From a virus, in IMG/VR virus record IMGVR_UViG_3300020446_001349, positions 1-23,624 of that record: a stretch of 23,624 nt of DNA. One strand, written 5' to 3'. Shown here piece by piece: positions 17,801 through 23,331 of this stretch. A model generated the notes under the pieces. The model saw only the letters and a program-made list of their open reading frames with translations, was not told where the DNA came from and did not search any database. Position 1 is the stretch's first letter. Every line of letters starts with the position of its first letter. The translations under genes were made by a program, and so were the position numbers.

Positions 17801-17809
17801 CTTTGCCAT
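11846..17809 (-). CDS. giant virion structural protein (tail fibre / baseplate-associated)
   Basis: A 1987-residue protein of the kind found in marine T4-like phages. The N-terminus (MAKKKIYNYKFYPGIG) leads to a helical domain with YTYSESKCERDTGYNVDA and LKYGGNAETY. Then come beta-rich regions, including five tandem repeats at about residues 593-1060, each with a GxGY..GDxIxIxG..LGG..P.NDA.ITV core. The far C-terminus, PGETVFSFIAQPGERSTLD then LKELTNTTLGGRGTFPNG and VKWGEAQA, resembles a conserved ending of cyanophage structural proteins. It is rich in Gly, Thr, Ser and Asn and has no enzymatic motif I could see. Shine-Dalgarno GGAG lies 8 bases before the ATG. Last gene of the leftward structural operon. 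A long tail fibre or whisker-like role fits; the exact position in the virion is not known. Confidence 0.8.
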   Translation of the reverse strand: MAKKKIYNYKFYPGIGLNGSRYPNAEALIVANKTFIQKEVTAWISQQVADNATGFEGYTYSESKCERDTGYNVDAYVHDLKYGGNAETYRIANTYWEKDVAQVDGTRVAEVKAKEFTRDLINNHVLTNSAQSTPYQSAVAQVIDSSKTSEPAASTRIQYLANVVRDVIQNGLSSLPTYERKGLGHIRFVGNYDTSDMLIVTNTSKSTVIFNFTDPLKGGKITRLDDVTPRDSGGYVVKYDSTNSNENADDDFPKYLQTTDAISVLDLEFDTSSMSESDEIQIFTDTPEQIMRPYNFGTDAIERMRIAPPLSMLDADFEYGLQPTKWSAIGMMRGYPSVYEVPGTDTQVQTVVTDASSGTSGIGASKITVTTIGAHGFEPGTPITIKALEDAVVGAARAEGSFVIDSVPTATTFTFYAKAKVGTTNGQVLSTTYTQLRQGNFYTGASVGQPRFDVFSNGTNGTMSLSLAAQIGENRLAFTGDVPEIGAPIVNAALPTGTQVSGIASTPGGTALPVNLTSDISSGNTQFTVSSTSGIVQGLAADNGSGDAIFVNNIVGNTISMSGSFTTNITKNTETYTGVSGTITAPAGVNGQFNLSRTGAAYSVDGINQSGSGYKQGDKIKITGDNLGGVTPANDAIITVTAVNGTGGITSATITGTALSGSITYQNVANTYSGGGGSLGSTNFDIAFENNAYTVVNINSPNDTTGFALHDGIRITGQNVEPGTGQDGSQNDGGNDLVMKVGAVGAGGSITSITIINAAGRTGTPPSVNKSYSFGASALSYTGGSGSNLDFQVSIQTGVGAAYQVQIQNGGTGFNTADVIVCSGADLGGSSPANDLYLRVVSIDGTGRITDVRAEGADESTIATPYNGGTFVGKTLTVYNGSGAVFDVTNDGSSYSVALDTAGNDYISGQSFTIAGTALGGTSPTNDATITVDSTLNTNAADQGRVNNISIVGTAPTLPTTFTGQAGTNEAHAGASGTFDVTRTSGVYSLAINANGSGYVVGNEITIVGGNLGGSAPTNNAVITVTGVDGSGGLSSASVTGTGIAGGSLNLVNAVTLTDFTTQTITASSSVNFEALATIEITWPYAHGIVPGDTFIVDVNTDDGGTNNHSLAAGSFIAVNIPTTKKIRYNTRAPGNILEFDGTSTEDKINGNVYLRPDSFFIHRPYDGGVQLGTGGPQHGAQAIRQSKKYIRYQSGKGIMYTTGALFAPSYDVRTITASGTEIGATVTIVTDDNDHGAQVGGKVRIIGAETAGYNGEYIVTQIVDERTLRCLATRRLGSTNAVLGFAAQMTVVGWHGATVRSGIFDDQNGIYWEFDGSNISVAQRTSTKQIAGTVTATPDSNLITGANTRFRDQLKAGDRIVLKGMTHVVANVDSQTQITITPDYRGVNPVYAAKVNLITDKKVLQEEWNLDKMDGTGQSKYNMDVRYMQMIGIQYSWYGAGFIDWMARGADGNFVFCHRMRNSNVNTEAFMRSGNLPVRYEVTNEGAFSQLASDINDSQTSIQIVESKFFPDSGTVYIDNELITYTTIDHTTKTLTNCTRGTSLVNFQAGATRQYNAGPASGHEARTGVILVSNTITPLISHWGSAFITDGMFDEDRGYIFSYTESGIQVSTTRQTAFLLRLAPSVSNAIVGDLGDRELLNRAQLLMQGLELTSDGVDPQNSNAPITGGIVIEGILNPQNYPVNPSDIGWTGLSGLAQGGQPSFAQVASGASVNWNSGDTATYSQVAVMPQVTTTAQLMPWWSFRTNRSYAYFLQSSWETANLQVGDEVNADGGGNEYFPAGTTIQQIVDQTIYGRYLVYFSQNSNSNSSNGATQTFQKGGDTVNSNVAFFTKSAWDTGGAKNGTEIGDSSGDPTNQNDITMPAGSYVSNIQGPLLFGDQNSGGIEYYRVTFNNAFNGTLSPGDLFNFTFQQPPYAQPGETVFSFIAQPGERSTLDLNLLKELTNTTLGGRGTFPNGPDVLAINIYKTEGTTTPANIIVKWGEAQA
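14630..16033 (-). repeat. five tandem approximately 82-107-residue repeats in the giant structural protein
   Basis: Units begin (minus strand) near 16033, 15760, 15439, 15154 and 14875, each with F-x-V/L/I then a Y-x-V/L strand. They continue with a glycine turn, a 'GD/GN-x-I-x-I' strand, LGGxxPxND (loop expanded in unit 2) and I-T-V, and end with a G-x-I/L-x-x segment. The units are diverged in DNA, so this is an old protein-level duplication and not a recent expansion. Confidence 0.8.
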
Positions 17810-17812
17810 TCT

Positions 17813-18370
17813 TTATGCTCCAAATGCCACTGCTAAGGCTGTTGCCGTTGAGTCTACATATCCTTTATTTGTTGCGTGTGTTCCAATACTTGGATCAGAC
17901 TGTAAAACCAAATTGTTTGCCACAGTCAAAGTACCATTCATAGTTGCTCCGTCAACATTAAGTTGGCTTGTGCTACTATCTGGTGCTGTTGTCAAATCAA
18001 TACCATATGCTTTTATTTGAACCGGTGTTTTATAACCAATATCCACATTATCAATTGTGCCTGGAATACCTTCATTATTAATAGATATTCTTCCGTTAAC
18101 TACTGATAGTATTGTGTTGTTTTGATAATTTACTTTGAAAACTCCACCAGTTACAGCTAAACTTTCAAAGCTATTTGAAACCTGCGTACCAGTATCATCT
18201 CCGCCGTCGTCTGTTGGCGGAACATATTGCACAAAAGTTGTACCATTAAGTAAAATATTCTTTACATCTATAGTAGGCGCAGTGATTTTTCCCGAACTAT
18301 CAACAGTGAAGTTAGGACTTTCAAATCCGTTTTGTGCTTGAAATTTATCGTTTACTACTGTACCTGCCAT
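17813..18370 (-). CDS. tail-fibre-like structural protein
   Basis: A 185-residue protein, Ser/Thr/Asn/Gly rich. The N-terminus (GTVVNDKFQAQNGFESPNFTVD) and FESLAVTGGVFKVN look like beta-structured fibre modules. The end, DPSIGTHATNKGYVDS, is the P..HAT.KGYVD motif common at the C-terminus of phage tail-fibre shaft modules, which supports trimeric fibre function. It starts 8 bases after the 494-residue gene, with AGGA before the ATG, and ends 3 bases before the giant gene. No specific name can be given. Confidence 0.65.
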   Translation of the reverse strand: MAGTVVNDKFQAQNGFESPNFTVDSSGKITAPTIDVKNILLNGTTFVQYVPPTDDGGDDTGTQVSNSFESLAVTGGVFKVNYQNNTILSVVNGRISINNEGIPGTIDNVDIGYKTPVQIKAYGIDLTTAPDSSTSQLNVDGATMNGTLTVANNLVLQSDPSIGTHATNKGYVDSTATALAVAFGA

Positions 18371-18378
18371 TGTCTATC

Positions 18379-19863
18379 CTATAGTCCACTTATGTCTTTA
18401 ACAACAATAGTTCCTCTCATTGAACTGTGTACTGTACATTGATATGCATAGTTACCACTTATGTTTGCAGGAACTTTCCAATATAATGTACCCGATGTTT
18501 TACCTTGTGCTTGCGAACCTGTTGAAACTGATCCGTCTAACCCAATGTGCACCAATCCGTTGTTGTATGCTGTGCCACCACTTGTTTCAATTTGGAATGG
18601 ATGATTAGATCCACTATTGATTTTAAATGCAATAGTTGTTCCTGATATTGCATAAATTGTTGGATCTTCTGTATTTCCATATTGATCCATTTTGTATCCG
18701 TTGTTAGAATCTGCTGAAACAACTAGCGTTGTAATTGCAGGTAAAGCCATTTCATCAAAAGTTTTTCCTGTTACATTTGCCCAACCACTACCAGTATAAA
18801 GTAATAGTTGTCCTGTTGCCGCTCCTGATGCTGATACATCTGTCAAACTATCCAAGTTGTTTGATCCAGAGTAATTAATAGTTACTGTGTCACCTGTTAC
18901 TGCTGTTGAAATATTTGTACCACCTGCAATAGTAAGTGTATCTGTTTTACTATCTGCCGCCGCTATACCTGTGTCAGCTTGAACATTAGAAAATGCATTT
19001 TGGTTTTCTTCACCTGAGTTAGGAGAACCAGTGTAAGCAATAGTCACTGTATCACCAACGATGCTTGTAGCAATGTTTGCTCCACCTGCAACAGTTAAAG
19101 TATCAGTAGTTGAGTTTGCAGTTGTTGTGCCAGTGTCAGCATCTACTGTAGCAAAAACATTTTGGTTTCCGCCTGCACTTATTGTTGTAAATGTAAATGT
19201 TCCTGAACCATCTGTGGTTAACACTTGTCCACTTTGACCATCTGAAATACTTAGGTCAGTAAGTGAGCTTGGTACAGTTGGTCGGTTATTTAAATTGTTG
19301 TAATTTAGATAATATGAACCGTCTTGTCCATCAAGTGTATCAGCGTCAGTACCTCCGCCACCTGATGTTGCATCTGTTCCTGGTGCCCATTTGCCACCAT
19401 CCCATTTTAAAACGTTTCCTGTTTGCGGTGGTGTACTTGTTGTGTCAACATCAGATAGGGAATTGATGTTTCCTACATAAGCAACTGTTTTTAATGGATC
19501 TGTGTAATTAGCTACTGCTCCACCACTTGTATCAAGCAACATTTTCCTCCATGCACCTGCATGTGCAACATATACTGTACCACCTTCGTGTACATGTAAC
19601 ATTGCTCCGTGATAAGTCGATGGACTTATCGCATTCATTTGGTTTAATGTTGCGGCATGAAATGCCAATTTATTAATCTTGTTGTCGTCGTTTGGAATAT
19701 CTATTTCCATACTTGAATTGACGATATCTTTTAAATTTACACCATCGCCTAGTGCATTGTACAGCTCATCGGCGTTAGCATTAATCTTAGTAGCACCTGC
19801 TCTAAGACTATCACCAGTTCCGTCATTTGCGGCTGTACCTACGTTTAGTACTGATTTTGCCAT
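18379..19863 (-). CDS. tail-fibre-like structural protein with C-terminal cupredoxin-like domain
   Basis: A 494-residue protein. The N-terminus (LNVGTAANDGTGDSLRAG then KINANADELYNAL) is an attachment module common to marine phage fibre proteins. The middle holds a WDGGKW motif, a TDADTLDGQDGSYYL segment and two near-identical repeats of about 45 residues. The C-terminal 110 residues look like a cupredoxin: H421 in NHPFQI, then YQCTVHSSMRGTIVV with C476, H479 and M482, a full His-Cys-His-Met type 1 copper ligand set. The domain assignment rests on this spacing and on the GTLYWKVP...GNYAYQC pattern. Copper binding is a hypothesis; the domain may be only structural. The ATG has an AGGGTG Shine-Dalgarno, 3 bases after the upstream gene. 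Confidence 0.75.
   Translation of the reverse strand: MAKSVLNVGTAANDGTGDSLRAGATKINANADELYNALGDGVNLKDIVNSSMEIDIPNDDNKINKLAFHAATLNQMNAISPSTYHGAMLHVHEGGTVYVAHAGAWRKMLLDTSGGAVANYTDPLKTVAYVGNINSLSDVDTTSTPPQTGNVLKWDGGKWAPGTDATSGGGGTDADTLDGQDGSYYLNYNNLNNRPTVPSSLTDLSISDGQSGQVLTTDGSGTFTFTTISAGGNQNVFATVDADTGTTTANSTTDTLTVAGGANIATSIVGDTVTIAYTGSPNSGEENQNAFSNVQADTGIAAADSKTDTLTIAGGTNISTAVTGDTVTINYSGSNNLDSLTDVSASGAATGQLLLYTGSGWANVTGKTFDEMALPAITTLVVSADSNNGYKMDQYGNTEDPTIYAISGTTIAFKINSGSNHPFQIETSGGTAYNNGLVHIGLDGSVSTGSQAQGKTSGTLYWKVPANISGNYAYQCTVHSSMRGTIVVKDISGL
18871..19169 (-). repeat. two-copy internal repeat in the 494-residue fibre protein
   Basis: Units at about 19169-19030 and 19005-18871 encode QNVFATVDADTG... 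and QNAFSNVQADTG..., each followed by TDTLTVAGG or TDTLTIAGG, then a GDTVTI strand and a YxGS end. About 45 residues each, in tandem, similar at the DNA level, hence a more recent duplication than the repeats of the giant protein. Confidence 0.75.
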
Positions 19864-19866
19864 CTT

Positions 19867-20379
19867 TTACACCCTATCAAATGTTAATGTTGTATTATCC
19901 ATTGTACTTGTATTACTATCAAAAGTATTTATTCCGCTTACCTCTTCGGTACTCGTATCTGCGACTATAGCAGGAGGAGTAAGTTGATGAATAGTCTTAG
20001 CGTAAGTAGCATGGAATACTAGTTTTGCGCCTGCGTAAGTTTTCGACTTAGGTTCTACGTGAATCTTACATTCACTAGCGTCTACTGTAACAGATATATT
20101 AATTAATTCTTGGTTAATGCTTGATCTACCAAATATATTTGCTACTGCTCTATCGGGTCTAGCAACAACGCTTAATTGCATTATCTCTTTTTCGTTTGAA
20201 TCAAATTCAACTGTGATCTGATAAACAGCACTACTAAATTCACCAACATGAAATGAATCCATTATGGTGTTATACTGAACTCCGATCCAATGGCCTTTAT
20301 AACTAAAGCTAGATCTTTCTGGTAATTCTATAGTATTGTTTGACCCTTTTTTAAATAGATTTGTCAGAAGTTTACTCAT
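19867..20379 (-). CDS. putative virion structural protein, first gene of the fibre operon
   Basis: A 170-residue protein with no recognised enzyme motif. It has a basic start (MSKLLTNLFKKG) and then alternating beta-strand-like segments, including VYQITVEFD, ISVTVDA and AKLVFHATYAKTIHQLTPP. The final 35 residues are Thr/Ser/Asp rich. Its position behind a late promoter and ahead of three structural genes (3-base spacing to the next) suggests a virion or assembly protein. The function is otherwise unknown. Shine-Dalgarno GGAG lies 8 bases before the ATG. Confidence 0.6.
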   Translation of the reverse strand: MSKLLTNLFKKGSNNTIELPERSSFSYKGHWIGVQYNTIMDSFHVGEFSSAVYQITVEFDSNEKEIMQLSVVARPDRAVANIFGRSSINQELINISVTVDASECKIHVEPKSKTYAGAKLVFHATYAKTIHQLTPPAIVADTSTEEVSGINTFDSNTSTMDNTTLTFDRV

Positions 20380-20397
20380 TACACATGCTCCATATTG

Positions 20398-20405
20398 TAT
20401 TTATC
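20398..20405 (-). promoter_or_regulatory. T4-like late promoter of the leftward structural operon
   Basis: The minus strand reads GATAAATA, 19 bases before the ATG at 20379 and between the GmhB-like gene and the fibre operon. It is identical to the motif before the rightward operon at 1862. A weaker AATAAATA lies inside the 170-residue gene at 19926-19933, about 60 bases before the 494-residue gene. Confidence 0.6.
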
Positions 20406-20436
20406 GTTTTGTACAGATATAGAAGAGTATAAAAAG

Positions 20437-21021
20437 CTATGATAAATCTACGAGACTATGAGCGAACTGGCTTAGATTGTCGAATACCTCTGTTTTCTTC
20501 TTTAGGTCTTTGTTAGCAAAGGTATCTAACTTTTTAACTGTTTCTAAACCATAGCCTGTACGCACTAAAATGGGCTTTGCTTTTGCTTTGATAGCCGCTT
20601 TGAGGTCAGTTATTTTGTCACCTACATATACTCCGTTTGTCCAATCAACGCCTATTTCAGCAGAAGCTCGTTTGAACATACCAGGATTAGGTTTTCTATA
20701 AGGATCGTCCTTAAAAGGTGTTGTTGAATAATACAATCCGTTGATGCTTTTACAGCCTATATCTCCTAATAATTGTAACATGTAATTGTTTACAATATCA
20801 ACATCAACTGCATCCATAATTCCTTTTTGTATTCCGGATTGATTAGTCAATATTACTACATCATATCCTTTGTCACGCATAATTTTAATTGCTTCTAAGC
20901 TACCTGGTATTGGTTTGAATTGTTCTGGCTTAATACAGTAGGGTGGTACACCTTCTTGTGTCAATCCTATATCTTGATTTATAGTTCCGTCTCTATCTAA
21001 GCCAATAACGGGTGTACTCAT
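20437..21021 (-). CDS. gmhB: HAD-family phosphatase, GmhB-like (heptose-1,7-bisphosphate 7-phosphatase)
   Basis: A 194-residue HAD subfamily IIIA phosphatase, the same length as E. coli GmhB (191). Motif I is LDRDGTIN with D9 and D11. Motif II lies in VVILTNQSG, followed by the GmhB-like I-Q-K-G. Then GLYYS, K-P-N-P-G-M (motif III lysine) and GVYVGDKITDLKAA (motif IV). In GmhB the product feeds HldE, both of whose domains are encoded in this window. The zinc-binding Cys/His loop usual between YY and RKPxPG is shortened and has no Cys or His. A longer start at 21042 is open, but ATG 21021 aligns with the family and has GGAGA 7 bases upstream. It lies one base past the stop of the SGNH-like gene. 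Histidinol-phosphatase-type HAD enzymes are the nearest alternative. Confidence 0.82.
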   Translation of the reverse strand: MSTPVIGLDRDGTINQDIGLTQEGVPPYCIKPEQFKPIPGSLEAIKIMRDKGYDVVILTNQSGIQKGIMDAVDVDIVNNYMLQLLGDIGCKSINGLYYSTTPFKDDPYRKPNPGMFKRASAEIGVDWTNGVYVGDKITDLKAAIKAKAKPILVRTGYGLETVKKLDTFANKDLKKKTEVFDNLSQFAHSLVDLS

Positions 21022-21022
21022 A

Positions 21023-21877
21023 TTATGGTCTCCATCTATCATCTGACCAACCTAATTTTGCTTTGTTAAACCATTTTAACTCACCTAATATAATTGGATC
21101 TTTTTCTAATAATTGTTCTTTCCATTGTTCAACAAATTCTTTTGTTTCATTACTTAATTTGCAAACATGTGATTCTACGTAATCTGCCGCTTCGTGTGTA
21201 AGTGGATGAAGTTCATGTAACAGCATGTGTTCATGTTCTGGATTTAATGACGGAGTGCTTTTTGGTCTTGTTGCTTGCCATTCCTCTGTTGTTCCAAACT
21301 TCAATGCATTTAATATTGGAGGACAAGATGTTTTAATATCTTCTTTATACATTTCTAAGACTGCACGTAAATCTTCTATTTCTAATTTATCATTTTTAAA
21401 TTGTGTATTTTGGTCTTCCCAACCTTCAAACCAGTCTCTAAAGCAAGTTGTAATAACTTTGCAACCAATTTTTTCTAATGCTTTGTGAGTGCTAGATATC
21501 AAAGCACAATCTCGCATAGTTACATGAATCAAATCAGCCCATTGCCATTTGTTTTTATAGAAAAAATTATTCAAAACCATTGCGTCACCATCAACAGTCA
21601 TATTACTAAAGTTACCAGGTGTCCACCATCCATGCCCCATATGGTATCTATCTTCTCTAAACATACTAGACCATTGTAATAATATTACATCGTCTTCGGT
21701 AAATTTATGTACAGTATTTGCTTCCCATAATCTTGTGAATATATATTGGTTACCTGCTCCACTCCTTGCCCAGTTTTCTCCATGATAACCTTTTTGTTTA
21801 TAGTCATGTAGTACAACATCTGCCCAGGTAGGATAAAAATATTGCGATAGACTACAACCAAAAGCAAAAATTCTCAT
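21023..21877 (-). CDS. SGNH/GDSL-like hydrolase
   Basis: A 284-residue protein resembling SGNH hydrolases: FGCSLS at residues 6-11 (block I, candidate nucleophile S9), SGAGNQ with N43 (block III-like), and a HELHPLTHEAADY segment with H224 in place of the usual DxxHP. Here the Asp position is His, with an adjacent Glu (E222). Family members hydrolyse or transfer acyl groups on sugars, lipids or peptides. The protein is tryptophan-rich (WWTPGNF, FRDWFEGWEDQ), which is compatible with carbohydrate binding. Its start overlaps the Hal4 stop by 4 bases (ATGA), and its stop abuts the GmhB-like gene. That places it in a putative glycan-modification operon. The substrate is not known. Confidence 0.6.
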   Translation of the reverse strand: MRIFAFGCSLSQYFYPTWADVVLHDYKQKGYHGENWARSGAGNQYIFTRLWEANTVHKFTEDDVILLQWSSMFREDRYHMGHGWWTPGNFSNMTVDGDAMVLNNFFYKNKWQWADLIHVTMRDCALISSTHKALEKIGCKVITTCFRDWFEGWEDQNTQFKNDKLEIEDLRAVLEMYKEDIKTSCPPILNALKFGTTEEWQATRPKSTPSLNPEHEHMLLHELHPLTHEAADYVESHVCKLSNETKEFVEQWKEQLLEKDPIILGELKWFNKAKLGWSDDRWRP

Positions 21878-23331
21878 ACTAATCTCCGCAATAAATCTAA
21901 CATCATCTTGTGCGGAATAGCTTTAATTTTATCAAATTCTGTTTTTTCTTGATACAATCTTTCAGTATGGTCCTTCGCTTCTTGTGGTAAATTTTCATAT
22001 TGCATTTTAATTTTTTTGTTATCAAACAATTCAAGACCATTCATTACCAATGCAAAATTATATTCGTTGAATAAAATCTTTTTTGTATGTGAAGTGAAAT
22101 CGTCAGCCACTGGCATCCTTTGTCTCCACATCGCTAAATTGTTTGCTAATGAATCTGGTATCTCTACTTCTGCTACAGCTTTCCAAAAATCTGTATCCCT
22201 GCGTTTTGTTATGTAGTGTAGGACAATAAAATCTCTTATGTTATCCATTATTGCACCTATCTCAACGTTGTATCTATCAATTGTTTGCTTATTATAATTT
22301 ACTAGACGTTGTGCAAGTAAAAAACTTTGATTGATACTTGTTCCAATACTACTTGCTTCTAGGGGTTCTACAAAATTTGCACTCAATCCAATTGCACAAA
22401 CATTTTTAATCCAAGGTTTATCCAAACACCCTGGCTCGAACTTGAGATGTTTTGCAATTTGTACTCCATGTCCTAAGTAGGTTTCGATTTCTATTTGAGC
22501 TTGATCTGGTGTAATGAAGTCGCTATCAAAAATATACCCGTTACCTTTTCTACCCCAAATAGGAATTCGAAACATCCATCCACTATTCATAGCCCTTGCT
22601 AATGTCCATATTGGTATTTCATCTTCTTCAGCAGTAGGAAATACAATAGCTTCTTTCATTTTAAGATACTTACTATAGCTTTGCCACTTTGCTCCTAATT
22701 TTCCAATAAGTAATCTTGCAAAACCTGTACAGTCTACATAAAAATCGTATTCATATGTGTTAGATTGGCTTTTTATTTGTCTCACTGATCCTAAATCATT
22801 AAAAATCACATCTTCTATTTCATCATCAAGTACTACACAACCCTTTTCCTCGGCTTTCTTTGTAAGATAATCATTTAACTTATGTGTATTAAAATGGTAT
22901 TGGCTAACTCCTGTCTCATTAGGTCTTTCTTCCATAAATTTCATGAAAGGTGTTTTGTTTTCATAAAGGTAATCACCAACAAACTCTCTTGGGTCTGCAT
23001 TTTCTCCGATTAGTTTTGCAAATGCCATCGGCATTCCTAAATGATCAAACGTGTAAGGACCATGAACATTTTGCAGATAGTCCTTGCCGCCCCAATCTTT
23101 AAACATAATGCCACTCTTGAAACTTGCATCTGTTTCTTTTACAAGTTCTCCTGCTGAAATACCAACGTAATCCATAAATGCTGTGAAATGTTCTGTAGAT
23201 CCTTCACCAACTCCTATGGTTCCAATCTTTGTTGAACGTATTACGTCAACTTCATACTGCGGAAAACTTGTTTTAAGTATAAGTGCTGACACAAATCCTG
23301 CTGTGCCGCCGCCGACTACAGCAATTTTCAC
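21874..23331 (-). CDS. flavin-dependent halogenase 4 (second subtype, WxF variant)
   Basis: A 485-residue flavin-dependent halogenase related to Hal3: GGGTAGF (residues 7-13), GVGEGST (40-46), catalytic lysine K72 in ASFKSGI, and FVEPLEASS with catalytic Glu E325. The family signature WxWxIP reads WMFRIP (252-257), so the second Trp is Phe. The preferred start is GTG at 23331: it overlaps the upstream stop as GTGA, has GGGGAG 7 bases before it, and gives an N-terminus (MKIAVVGGG) matching Hal2 and Hal3. An in-frame ATG at 23346 would lie inside that Shine-Dalgarno and add five residues. Substrate unknown. It is the only halogenase in the leftward arm and is translationally coupled to the SGNH-like gene. 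Confidence 0.88.
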   Translation of the reverse strand: MKIAVVGGGTAGFVSALILKTSFPQYEVDVIRSTKIGTIGVGEGSTEHFTAFMDYVGISAGELVKETDASFKSGIMFKDWGGKDYLQNVHGPYTFDHLGMPMAFAKLIGENADPREFVGDYLYENKTPFMKFMEERPNETGVSQYHFNTHKLNDYLTKKAEEKGCVVLDDEIEDVIFNDLGSVRQIKSQSNTYEYDFYVDCTGFARLLIGKLGAKWQSYSKYLKMKEAIVFPTAEEDEIPIWTLARAMNSGWMFRIPIWGRKGNGYIFDSDFITPDQAQIEIETYLGHGVQIAKHLKFEPGCLDKPWIKNVCAIGLSANFVEPLEASSIGTSINQSFLLAQRLVNYNKQTIDRYNVEIGAIMDNIRDFIVLHYITKRRDTDFWKAVAEVEIPDSLANNLAMWRQRMPVADDFTSHTKKILFNEYNFALVMNGLELFDNKKIKMQYENLPQEAKDHTERLYQEKTEFDKIKAIPHKMMLDLLRRLV

